14,616 bases of DNA from an uncultured Burkholderiales bacterium (GTDB taxonomy: Bacteria > Pseudomonadota > Gammaproteobacteria > Burkholderiales > Burkholderiaceae_E), in NCBI GenBank assembly GCA_903831925.1, contig CAIKZV010000674.1:1-14616 (forward strand), given 5' to 3'. The position numbers and the translations under genes were made by a program. Shown one piece after another: positions 1 through 7,171 of this stretch (its first letter is position 1; every line of letters begins with the position of its first letter). The notes beneath the pieces are model-generated. The model was not told where the DNA came from. It worked only from the letters and a program-made list of their open reading frames with translations, and did not search any database.

Positions 1-126
1 GCAAGGTTTGGGGCGATCGGGAAACCGGCTGGCGCGGGACTGCGCGAAGACGACGAAAAGACGGCAAGTGTAAGGGGCAAGTGTAAGGGCTGAGGGCGAT
101 TGCGCGATTGCGGCACAATCCAGCCC
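1..126. other. non-coding or unidentified leader region
   Basis: I recognise no gene here. All three plus-strand frames close by base 93 (TGA at 91-93, TAA at 71-73 and TAA at 84-86), so the first bases could be the 3' tail of an upstream plus-strand gene, but none of the short tails resembles a family I know. A minus-strand divergent gene beginning outside the window is equally possible. The stretch contains a perfect 13-bp tandem repeat (63-88) and a CACAAT hexamer at 114-119, just before the first gene. Confidence 0.4.
63..88. repeat. 13-bp perfect tandem duplication
   Basis: GGCAAGTGTAAGG occurs at 63-75 and again at 76-88 with no spacer. It lies 39 bp before the methyltransferase start. 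It looks like a small slippage duplication. No palindrome or known binding site is apparent. Confidence 0.75.
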
Positions 127-1389
127 ATGTCGCTGCCTCCACCCGATGCCCAAGCGCTCGTCCTGAGCCGCACCCTGTCGCAGCGAATCGCGCAGGACAT
201 CGCGCAGCAGGGCGGCTGGATCGGTTTCGATGCCTTCATGCATCGGGTGCTCTACGAGCCCGGCTTGGGCTATTACGCCGGGCCCATGCGCAAGTTCGGC
301 GCGCAGGGTGATTTCGTGACCGCCCCCGAACTCTCGCCGCTCTTTGCCCAATGCCTGGCTGCGCAGGTCTCGCAGTGGTTCGATCAGACCGAGCCGGTGG
401 TGGTCGAATTCGGCGCAGGCTCGGGACGCCTGGCTGCCGGCCTGCTCAACGCCTTGCATGAACAGGGCACGTCTGCGCGCAGCTATCTGATCATTGAAGT
501 CTCGGCGAGTCTGCGTGAGCGGCAGCGCGAGACGATCGCGCAGCTCGCACCCGATCGCATCGGTGTCGTGCAGTGGCTCGATGTCCTGCCTGCGCAGATC
601 GATGGGGTGGTGATCGGCAATGAACTGCTCGACGCGATGCCGGTGCGGGTCTTCGAGATCGACTCCGGCGCGCTGCAGGAAGTCGGCGTGTCGATGAATG
701 AGGACGGCGCGTTTGCCTGGGCGACGCTCGCTGCCGACGGCGTGCTGACCGAGGCGGTGAACGAGGCGCTTGGCGATTTGCTGGATGAGTCGCCGAATGC
801 GTCGCTGAATGATCTGCTGCGAGCGTCTGCCCGCGAGCGTACCGATGGCGGTGCCGGTGCATCAGGCCGCTATCGCTCGGAGATCGGCCTGCAGGGCCAG
901 GGCTGGGTCGAGACCGTGGGCCGGGCACTGCGTCGCGGCGCGATGCTGCTGATCGACTACGGCTTTTCGGCGCGCGAGTATTACCATCCGCAGCGCGATC
1001 AGGGCACGCTGGTGGCGCATTTCCGGCATCGCGTTCATACCGATGTCTTTCATTTGCCCGGCTTGCAGGATGTGACCGCGCATGTCGATTTCAGTGCGAT
1101 CGCACGCGCTGGTGCTGCCGCAGGACTCGATCTGCTGGGATACACCTCGCAGTCGCGCTGGCTGATCAACTGCGGATTGCTCGAGCGTCTGGCCGCGCTG
1201 ACCTCTGCCGCGCTGGCCGGTGATCAGGGCGCGGCGGCCACGATCGATGCCGCGCGCACGGTGGGTGCCGCGCAGACCCTCCTGTCGGAGGCCGAGATGG
1301 GTGAGCTCTTCAAGGTGATCGCCTTCGGCCGGGGCCTTGCCGATGACGCGCTGGGTTTTGCCAGGGGCGATCGCAGGGGGACGCTGTGA
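127..1389 (+). CDS. class I SAM-dependent methyltransferase, MidA/NDUFAF7 family
   Basis: This encodes a 420-residue protein of the COG1565 / Methyltransf_28 family. The mitochondrial relatives (MidA/NDUFAF7) methylate an arginine of a complex I subunit; the bacterial substrate is not established. SAM-binding motif I, EFGAGSGRLA, lies near residues 94-103. The family hallmark NELLDAMP is at about 165-172, LLIDYGF at about 274-280 and DVTAHVDF at about 315-322. Residues about 220-250 are Asp/Ser/Arg-rich and look like a variable insert. The start is placed at ATG 127 because family members begin with a short Ser/Pro-rich leader before the GGWIxFxxFM motif; a TTG at 100 would add nine unlikely residues. 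No Shine-Dalgarno precedes ATG 127. The stop overlaps the next gene (GTGA), so the two are probably co-translated. The family is clear; the substrate is unknown. Confidence 0.93.
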   Translation: MSLPPPDAQALVLSRTLSQRIAQDIAQQGGWIGFDAFMHRVLYEPGLGYYAGPMRKFGAQGDFVTAPELSPLFAQCLAAQVSQWFDQTEPVVVEFGAGSGRLAAGLLNALHEQGTSARSYLIIEVSASLRERQRETIAQLAPDRIGVVQWLDVLPAQIDGVVIGNELLDAMPVRVFEIDSGALQEVGVSMNEDGAFAWATLAADGVLTEAVNEALGDLLDESPNASLNDLLRASARERTDGGAGASGRYRSEIGLQGQGWVETVGRALRRGAMLLIDYGFSAREYYHPQRDQGTLVAHFRHRVHTDVFHLPGLQDVTAHVDFSAIARAGAAAGLDLLGYTSQSRWLINCGLLERLAALTSAALAGDQGAAATIDAARTVGAAQTLLSEAEMGELFKVIAFGRGLADDALGFARGDRRGTL

Positions 1390-1577
1390 AGTGGTTCATT
1401 GCGATCACGCTGGCGCTCTTTCTGTTCTCGGGCGCGATGCCCCTGCTGCGCCGCTTCGGGATCGGTCGTCTGCCGGGCGACTTCCAGTTCAGGCTGTTCG
1501 GTCGCGAATGGTCGATCCCCTTGACCTCGACCATTCTGCTGTCATTGCTGGCCGCGCTGGTGGCGCGGTTCATCTGA
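1386..1577 (+). CDS. DUF2905 family small membrane protein
   Basis: This is a 63-residue protein with two predicted membrane segments, about residues 3-20 and 45-62, joined by a basic cytoplasmic-type loop containing GRLPGDF. That loop motif, together with the short length, is the hallmark of DUF2905 (PF11146), a family without known function. The start is GTG at 1386, overlapping the TGA of the methyltransferase by four bases (GTGA), which suggests translational coupling. Its upstream overlap with a MidA-type gene is the only clue to its role. The segment is followed by 35 bp before the MaoC-type gene. Confidence 0.9.
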   Translation: MKWFIAITLALFLFSGAMPLLRRFGIGRLPGDFQFRLFGREWSIPLTSTILLSLLAALVARFI

Positions 1578-1599
1578 TTCAATCACTCGATCACACTGA

Positions 1600-1606
1600 A
1601 AGGAGA
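1600..1606 (+). promoter_or_regulatory. strong Shine-Dalgarno deciding the MaoC-type start
   Basis: The purine run AAGGAGA ends six bases before ATG 1613. The same frame is open upstream to 1337, inside the preceding genes, so this site decides the start. It is the best ribosome-binding sequence I saw in the window. Confidence 0.8.
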
Positions 1607-1612
1607 TACCCG

Positions 1613-2080
1613 ATGAAGCACTACACGATGGCCCAACTGCCTGGCATGGTCGGCAAGGAACTGGCCCTGAGCGACTGGCTCACCGTCGATCAGGACCGCA
1701 TCCAGCGTTTCGCCGAGGCGACTGACGATCACCAGTGGATCCATGTCGATGTCGAGCGCGCCAAGGCCGGACCGTTCGGTGCGCCGATCGCGCACGGCTA
1801 TCTCACGCTGTCGCTGATTGCCGGGTTTTCGCAGCGCAATCTGGCGATCGACGACTCGCCGATGTCGGTCAACTATGGCCTGAACAAGGTGCGGTTTCCG
1901 AATCCGGTGCGGGTCGGAGCGAAAGTGCGCGCGCGCATGACCCTGCAGTCTTGCGAAGCGATCGAGGGCGGACCGGCCGGCAAGGGCGGCCTGCAGCTGA
2001 TCACGCTGGTGACGATCGAAATCGAAGGCGCGAGCAAACCGGCCTGCGTGGCCGAGACCGTGAGAATGATCTACGCCTGA
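1613..2080 (+). CDS. MaoC family dehydratase (NodN-like hot-dog hydratase)
   Basis: This is a 155-residue single hot-dog protein of the MaoC/NodN (R)-enoyl-CoA hydratase type. Family members hydrate trans-2-enoyl-CoA to (R)-3-hydroxyacyl-CoA; whether this one feeds PHA synthesis, fatty acid degradation or another pathway cannot be read from the sequence. The hydratase motif appears as ATDDHQWIHVD at about residues 36-46, with the catalytic Asp39 and His44 spaced as in the family, followed by PIAHGYLTLSL at about 58-68. The start ATG is fixed by AAGGAGA at 1600-1606. It lies 35 bp after the DUF2905 gene and converges with cca across 59 bp. No intrinsic terminator with a T-tract is visible in that gap. 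The enzyme class is confident; the acyl substrate is unknown. Confidence 0.92.
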   Translation: MKHYTMAQLPGMVGKELALSDWLTVDQDRIQRFAEATDDHQWIHVDVERAKAGPFGAPIAHGYLTLSLIAGFSQRNLAIDDSPMSVNYGLNKVRFPNPVRVGAKVRARMTLQSCEAIEGGPAGKGGLQLITLVTIEIEGASKPACVAETVRMIYA

Positions 2081-2139
2081 TCACGGTGGCTCAGGCCGCT
2101 TGCCCGATCGGACCGATTCAGTGCCGCATCGTCGTGGCG

Positions 2140-3408
2140 CTACAGGCGTCCGAGAGTCTGGGCCACCGCAGCCACCCGCGCGCTGTGCACCGTCGTGCGA
2201 ATGCGCTCGGTAAAGGTCGCACGCGGCTCGGGCGCAAGCCGACCGGCGATCGCGCCGGCATCGACCCCGCGGGCGGCCGACAAGGCCTGCTGCCACAGAT
2301 CGGCCTGCGGATAGGAACGCTCGGTAAATCCGAGCCGACCACGATGATCGGCCTCACAGGTGGTGAGCAGTTCGATGAAACGCTCGGGTTTGCGAATGGC
2401 GTCGCAGCGTTCGAGCAGCTCGACCATCGTGGCTGGCCGCAGCTCGGGGGCGCGATGGATGTTGCCGTGGTCGCGTGCCGCCATCAGGGCCAGATCGCGG
2501 CAGTCGTTAGGAACCTTGAGCCGCTCGCAGACTGTGCGCGCAAGCTGTACCGACCGTTGCTCGTGGCCGATATGCGAGGGCAGCACCTCGGGCGGCGTCG
2601 TGCCTTTGCCCAGATCGTGCAGCAGCGCCGCCCAGCGTGCAGGCAGGCTCGCGCCGAGCATGGCGGCGGCATCGATCACCATGTTCATGTGGATGCCGGT
2701 GTCGATCTCGGGATGGTAGTCGGCCCGCTGCGGCACACCCCACAAGGCGTCGAGCTCGGGGATCAGACGGGCCAGCGCCCCTGACTCGCGCAGCACTGTC
2801 AGCATGCGTGAGGGGTGCGGCGCCATGAGTCCACGCGACAGCTCCTGCCAGACGCGCTCGGACACCAGCGCGTCGACCTCGCCGTCGCGCACCATCGCCC
2901 GCATCAGTGCAAGGGTATCGGGGGCGACCCTGAAGTCCGCAAATCGGGCCGCAAAGCGGGCGGTGCGCAGGATGCGGACCGGGTCTTCGGCAAATGCCTC
3001 GCTGACGTGACGCAGCAAACCGGCCCGCAGGTCGGGCTCGCCCCCCCAGGGGTCGATCAGCTGGCCATCGGGCGCGCGCGCCATCGCGTTGATGGTCAGG
3101 TCGCGTCGGCGCAGATCGTCTTCGAGGCTGACATCGGGCGCGCAATAGACCTGAAAGCCGTGATAGCCGCGCGCGGTTTTGCGCTCGGTGCGGGCCAGCG
3201 CGTATTCCTCATGGGTCTGCGGATGCAGGAAGACCGGGAAATCGCGGCCCACCGGGCGAAAGCCGCGCGCACTCATCTGCTCGGGCGTCGCGCCCACCAC
3301 CACCCAGTCACGATCGTTGACCGGTAATCCCAGGAGGGCGTCGCGCACCGCGCCGCCGACTTCGAAGCACTGCAGCCCGTCGCAGGCGGGATGCGACCCC
3401 GGGTTCAC
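2140..3408 (-). CDS. cca: multifunctional CCA tRNA nucleotidyltransferase/phosphohydrolase
   Basis: This class II CCA-adding enzyme builds and repairs the 3' CCA end of tRNA. With the start used here it has 422 residues (E. coli 412). The nucleotidyltransferase head shows GGAVRD at about residues 18-23, the catalytic Asp pair in NDRDWVVVG (about 32 and 34) and RRRDLTINAMA at about 100-110, then EDPVRILRTARFAARF. The C-terminal HD phosphohydrolase domain has an intact LLHDLGKG (His264-Asp265), as in the gammaproteobacterial and betaproteobacterial multifunctional enzymes. I chose GTG at 3408 because it overlaps the TGA of the upstream SDR gene as GTGA. A GTG at 3429 is also open and adds seven residues. 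Even the shorter form has about eleven extra residues before VGGAVRD compared with E. coli. It is the last gene of a probable slt-SDR-cca operon. Confidence 0.95.
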   Translation of the reverse strand: MNPGSHPACDGLQCFEVGGAVRDALLGLPVNDRDWVVVGATPEQMSARGFRPVGRDFPVFLHPQTHEEYALARTERKTARGYHGFQVYCAPDVSLEDDLRRRDLTINAMARAPDGQLIDPWGGEPDLRAGLLRHVSEAFAEDPVRILRTARFAARFADFRVAPDTLALMRAMVRDGEVDALVSERVWQELSRGLMAPHPSRMLTVLRESGALARLIPELDALWGVPQRADYHPEIDTGIHMNMVIDAAAMLGASLPARWAALLHDLGKGTTPPEVLPSHIGHEQRSVQLARTVCERLKVPNDCRDLALMAARDHGNIHRAPELRPATMVELLERCDAIRKPERFIELLTTCEADHRGRLGFTERSYPQADLWQQALSAARGVDAGAIAGRLAPEPRATFTERIRTTVHSARVAAVAQTLGRL

Positions 3409-4382
3409 CGATGCGCCTGCTCGCGCCACTCGCCGTAGCGGCGCTCGTTGCCGCCACCGAACATGGCCTGGCCGATGGTCTCCAATGACGACGGGCTGAT
3501 GCCCAGCTCGGGGCTCAGGGGTTGGCTGCTGACATTGTCGATCGACATGGAGTCGAGGTTGTCGATGGTCATCGGCGGGATGGGCGCCATTTCCATGATG
3601 CCGGCGACCATGCGGTCGATGCCCGAGGGCAGCCCGATGATCGGACGCGGATGGCCGCTCCAGGTGCCGGCCATGCCCACCAGTTGACGCAAGGTGAAGA
3701 CATCCGGGCCGACTAGGTCGTAGGTCTTGCCGAAGGTGGTCGGCTTGTCGATCAGATTGACGATGGCGCGAGCCAGGTCTTCGACCCAGATCGGCTGGAA
3801 CTTCGCTTCCGGGCGCGCCAGCGGCACCAGTGGCAGTCGGCGCTGCATGCTTGCGAAAAGATTGAGGAAAGCGTCATCGGCGCCGAACACCACCGACGGG
3901 CGAAGGATGGTCCAGTCGAGATCGGTGGACTGCCTGATATGCGCTTCGCCGGCCGCCTTGGAGCGCAGATACCGCGAGGGCCCCGGGTTCGCCGGATCGT
4001 CACTGACGCCCAGCGCGCTGACATGCACCAGCCGGCGAATGCCCGCGCGCTGGCAGGCGCGCACGATGGTCTGCGGCAGATCGACATGCGCACGACGGAA
4101 TTCGGCGCCGAAAGGATCGTCCTGGCCCCCAGGCTGGCTGTGCAGAACACCCACCAGATTGATGACCGCATCGCAGCCGCTGATCAGGCTGTCGAGTGTG
4201 TCGCCCGAGCCCATGCGGGTCTCGATGACGTCGACCGTCGGCAGGACGATCAGATGGCGGGCGCGCTCACGGTGCCGTGTGGGGACCACGACCCGCAGAC
4301 CGAGTGCGGTCAGTTGAGACACGACATGGGTGCCGATAAAGCCCGAGCCGCCGAGAACGAGGATGCGATGAGTTTTTTTCAT
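3405..4382 (-). CDS. complex I NDUFA9-like atypical SDR, NAD(P)-binding protein
   Basis: This is a 325-residue Rossmann-fold protein of the atypical short-chain dehydrogenase group usually annotated as complex I NDUFA9 subunit family. The dinucleotide-binding motif GGSGFIG is at residues 11-17. The strand RRLVHVSALG is near 116-125, and a YLRSK (YxxxK) motif is at 138-142, followed by the TILRPSVVFG strand that is typical of the group. A physical link of the bacterial protein to complex I is not shown by the sequence; it may be an NADP(H)-binding oxidoreductase or chaperone. It lies 26 bp downstream of slt and overlaps cca by four bases, so it is probably co-transcribed with both. Directly after ATG there is a run of seven A residues, and no purine-rich ribosome-binding site precedes the start. 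Confidence 0.9.
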   Translation of the reverse strand: MKKTHRILVLGGSGFIGTHVVSQLTALGLRVVVPTRHRERARHLIVLPTVDVIETRMGSGDTLDSLISGCDAVINLVGVLHSQPGGQDDPFGAEFRRAHVDLPQTIVRACQRAGIRRLVHVSALGVSDDPANPGPSRYLRSKAAGEAHIRQSTDLDWTILRPSVVFGADDAFLNLFASMQRRLPLVPLARPEAKFQPIWVEDLARAIVNLIDKPTTFGKTYDLVGPDVFTLRQLVGMAGTWSGHPRPIIGLPSGIDRMVAGIMEMAPIPPMTIDNLDSMSIDNVSSQPLSPELGISPSSLETIGQAMFGGGNERRYGEWREQAHR

Positions 4383-4408
4383 GGGAGCAAATCGTAGCGC
4401 GAAGCCGA

Positions 4409-6484
4409 TCAGTTGCCGTCGGGCGTTGCTTTGGCGGCGACCGCAGGGCCTGGCTGCACCTGACCGAGCATAGCCTTGAGCGACGGCGCTTCGGCGCCGA
4501 AGAGCAGGGCATACCAGACTGTATTGGACATCACCGCCTTGACGTAGCCGCGGGTTTCGGTAAACGGCACCAGCTCGGCAAAGATCGCGCCTTCGACCGG
4601 CTGCGTCAGCGTGCCGCGCCAGGCGCGCGGCCGGCCCGGCCCGGCGTTATAGCCCGCCGAGGCGAGTGCGGCCGAGCGGTCGAGGTCCTCGAAGATCGTC
4701 TTGAGGTAGAAGGTGCCGAATTGCAGGTTGGTGTCGAGATCGTTGATCTGAGACGGGGTGAAGTCGCGCACCCCCATCTTGCGGGCGATCCAGGTGGCGG
4801 TGGTCGGCATGATCTGCATCAGTCCGGAGGCGCCCACGCTTGAGCGCGCATCGGTGATGAAGCGCGATTCCTGGCGGATCAGCCCATAGACCCAGGCCGG
4901 GTCGATGCCCTGGTCGCGCGCGATCGGTTGCAGACGCTCGGCGAAAGGCGAGGGATAGCGCTGCTCGAAGTCGAGCTCGGTGCGGGTGCGGTCGGAGCTG
5001 TTGACCATGCGATCGAGAAAGCCGCGTTGTCGGGCGAATTCCGCCGACGCGAGCAGCTGCCTGTCGCTCATGCTGCGCAGCTGGAAATTCCATTCGCGAT
5101 TGCCCTCGGGGCGCAGGCCGAGCTCGTAGAAACGGGCGGCCCGGGCAAAGCCCGGATTGGCGCGAGCCGGGGCAAGTTCGGCGGCAGTCGGTGCCGCGGC
5201 CTTGGGCGGCAGGGTGATTTTCTGGCCAAGTTCTTCGGTGGCCAGCTGTGAATAGAAATCGGTCTTGCCGGCGATACCGGCGTAGAGCGCTCGCGCCAGG
5301 GCCCGCTGCTCGGGTTTGTCGCCCTGCGCCTGCAGGGCCCGGGCCAGCCAGTAGGTCCAGACCGTTTCGCTGCGCCCTGCTTCGCTCATGCGTTCGATGC
5401 ACGACCTGACAGTCGGCCAATCGGTCGAGCGCAGTGCCGCGCGTGTCATCCAGCCCAGCGTCTCGTCGGAGGGGCGGGCGGTGCGGGCTTCGCGGGTCCA
5501 GGCCAGCGACTCGGGCGCAAGCTTTCGCATGCCGTTGGCGGCGATCTGCGACCAGACGAAGGCGCGATCGGCAGGCTTCAGGCGCGACCCGACCGAGCTC
5601 ATCTTGTCGGCGGTGCCGCCCGGGTCGTTGCGTGAGAGCAGGACCAGGCCGATGACGGTGAGTTCGCGGGAGGCAGCACCGTCGAGGACCGTGGCCGGGC
5701 GCGACAGGGCGGCCTCGAGCTGGCGATTGTCAAGGTTGGGGGCGGCCAGCATCGCGGCGCGTCGTACGGTGCCGGCATTGCCCGCCTCGAGTGACAACTC
5801 GAGCCTTTGCCACAGCTCGGCGCCGCTCGCCTGACCGCTTGCGGCCAGCGCCACCAGGAGATCGTTGCAGGCGTCACCGAGCTCGCGTGGCTGCATGATC
5901 AGCTCGCGCGCCTCGGCCATGACCGGCTCGCCGCGTGACAGCCGCGACTGCAGCGCGTAGCAGCGCGGTGCGGTCTCGTCGCGCAGGATCCAGTCGGGGT
6001 AGACCTGATCGTAGGTCGCCCACATCTGGCGCCTGCCGAGTGACAGCAGCCAGTCCCGGCGGGCCAGATCGCCGACGATGGTCTGGCCGTGACGGGCTAC
6101 AAAGTCGCGGGCCTGGTCATCGGTCGAGGTGCCGACCGGCGTATCAGAATCGGTGCGTCGCAGCGCGGCCAGGCGCAGCTTGAGCCGCCAGTAGTCGAGA
6201 TAGACGCCCACCAGCGGGTCATTGCCGGCTTGCGAGGCGGCTTGCTCCAGGCCTGCGGCGTCGCTGCGACCGGCGGCATTGCGCGCGGCGATGAAGGCGT
6301 CGTCGGTCGACGCGAAGCCCGGGCGTGCAGGTTTGGGGCAGTTCTTGCCGCAGGCAGCGGCGCTTGTCTGGGGCGAGGCGCTTGCCGCCCAGGCCGACGA
6401 CTGACCGAGCAATGAGCCGCCGAGGGCCAGGCCTAGAATGGACGCGATGCGCAGTAGGCGCCCGGGAATAAACGATGGCGGCAT
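4409..6484 (-). CDS. slt: soluble lytic murein transglycosylase (Slt70-type)
   Basis: This periplasmic lytic transglycosylase cleaves the MurNAc-GlcNAc bond to give 1,6-anhydro ends. It has 691 residues, a little longer than E. coli Slt70. A Sec signal peptide spans about residues 1-34, with Arg residues, then a Leu/Gly-rich core, then AWA-A. A Cys pair (45 and 49) follows it. Residues about 60-450 form the alpha-helical superhelical U/L region. The catalytic SLT domain spans about 520-650 with RQESRF, catalytic Glu539, GLMQIMP at 554-560 and AGYNAGPGR at 610-618, all intact. The start ATG lies 78 bp from the divergent cyclo-ligase gene, and the ribosome-binding site is weak. It heads the slt-SDR-cca run, with 26 bp to the next gene. 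Confidence in the family and in catalytic competence is high. Confidence 0.95.
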   Translation of the reverse strand: MPPSFIPGRLLRIASILGLALGGSLLGQSSAWAASASPQTSAAACGKNCPKPARPGFASTDDAFIAARNAAGRSDAAGLEQAASQAGNDPLVGVYLDYWRLKLRLAALRRTDSDTPVGTSTDDQARDFVARHGQTIVGDLARRDWLLSLGRRQMWATYDQVYPDWILRDETAPRCYALQSRLSRGEPVMAEARELIMQPRELGDACNDLLVALAASGQASGAELWQRLELSLEAGNAGTVRRAAMLAAPNLDNRQLEAALSRPATVLDGAASRELTVIGLVLLSRNDPGGTADKMSSVGSRLKPADRAFVWSQIAANGMRKLAPESLAWTREARTARPSDETLGWMTRAALRSTDWPTVRSCIERMSEAGRSETVWTYWLARALQAQGDKPEQRALARALYAGIAGKTDFYSQLATEELGQKITLPPKAAAPTAAELAPARANPGFARAARFYELGLRPEGNREWNFQLRSMSDRQLLASAEFARQRGFLDRMVNSSDRTRTELDFEQRYPSPFAERLQPIARDQGIDPAWVYGLIRQESRFITDARSSVGASGLMQIMPTTATWIARKMGVRDFTPSQINDLDTNLQFGTFYLKTIFEDLDRSAALASAGYNAGPGRPRAWRGTLTQPVEGAIFAELVPFTETRGYVKAVMSNTVWYALLFGAEAPSLKAMLGQVQPGPAVAAKATPDGN

Positions 6485-6562
6485 GCTGCCTGCGACGAAA
6501 GAGGAATCCGGGGACTGGAATCTGGAAAACTGACAACCGGGCCGGGTAGGGCGATCAATCTG

Positions 6563-7171
6563 ATGAGCGAATCGAGGATAGCACGCGAGCTTGCGCGAAA
6601 CGCTCTGCGAAGCAGGCTGCTCGAGTCGCGTCGACAGGTGACCGAGTCAGCGCGCGCAGTGGCCAACCAGGCCTTGCTGGCGCGTCTGGCCGACCAGGTT
6701 GGCCATGTCGCTCACCAGCTGATCGCGATTTACTCGCCGATTCGCAATGAGCCGCAGCTCGAGCCGCTGGCCAGGCAGTGGGCTGGGCAAGGGGCCGCGC
6801 TGGCGCTTCCGGTGGTCGATGCCGTGGCGCAGCCGCTGCGCTTCGTGAGCTGGCGCCATGGCGATCCGCTGGTGCCGGGTGCCTACGGTATCGCTCGCCC
6901 GGTTCATGACGAGACGGTGCGGCCCACGATCATCGTCATCCCCTGCCTCGGTTTCGATCGGCGCGCCTATCGTCTGGGCTATGGCGGCGGGTTCTATGAC
7001 CGCACGATCGCCGCGCTGCTGGCTGATACCAGCAGGCCGATCCGGACCGTGGGGGTGGCCTGGGACGAGGCCCTGATCGACGACTTTGTGCCGCTGCCAA
7101 CCGATCTGCCGCTTGATGCGGTGATCACGCCATCCGCAGTTGTCGCGCCGCAGCCCAAGGGCGCGAGTTGA
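6563..7171 (+). CDS. ygfA: 5-formyltetrahydrofolate cyclo-ligase
   Basis: This 202-residue enzyme converts 5-formyl-THF to 5,10-methenyl-THF with ATP, returning the stored folate to the one-carbon pool. Diagnostic segments are IYSPIRNEPQLEPL at about 56-69 (folate and phosphate region), YGIARP at about 108-113, and a PCLGFD...GYGGGFYDR block at about 127-147, which carries the ATP/Mg-binding signature. The ATG at 6563 has no convincing Shine-Dalgarno; an AGGG lies eleven bases upstream. The gene diverges from slt across 78 bp. Its last 47 bases overlap the 3' end of the EAL gene on the opposite strand. In many proteobacteria 6S RNA sits beside this gene, but the 78-bp space is too short for it here. 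Confidence 0.95.
   Translation: MSESRIARELARNALRSRLLESRRQVTESARAVANQALLARLADQVGHVAHQLIAIYSPIRNEPQLEPLARQWAGQGAALALPVVDAVAQPLRFVSWRHGDPLVPGAYGIARPVHDETVRPTIIVIPCLGFDRRAYRLGYGGGFYDRTIAALLADTSRPIRTVGVAWDEALIDDFVPLPTDLPLDAVITPSAVVAPQPKGAS

Noticed and set aside
2081..2139. intrinsic bidirectional terminator between the MaoC-type gene and cca
   Set aside because: Only weak 4-5 bp stems occur here (GCCGC/GTGGC; ATCG/CGAT), with no T-run. No call is possible.
1735..2784. 349-codon plus-strand frame running from the MaoC-type gene into cca
   Set aside because: It overlaps two well-supported genes in other frames, its product is Arg/Gly-rich with no family features, and it has no initiation signal.
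3727..4317. 196-codon plus-strand frame opposite the NDUFA9-like gene
   Set aside because: Its Arg/Ser-rich composition is typical of an antisense shadow of a GC-rich gene, and the sense gene is clear.
6485..6562. possible 6S RNA beside the formyl-THF cyclo-ligase gene
   Set aside because: 6S RNA often neighbours this gene, but it needs roughly 180 bases. The gap is 78 bp, with no long imperfect hairpin.
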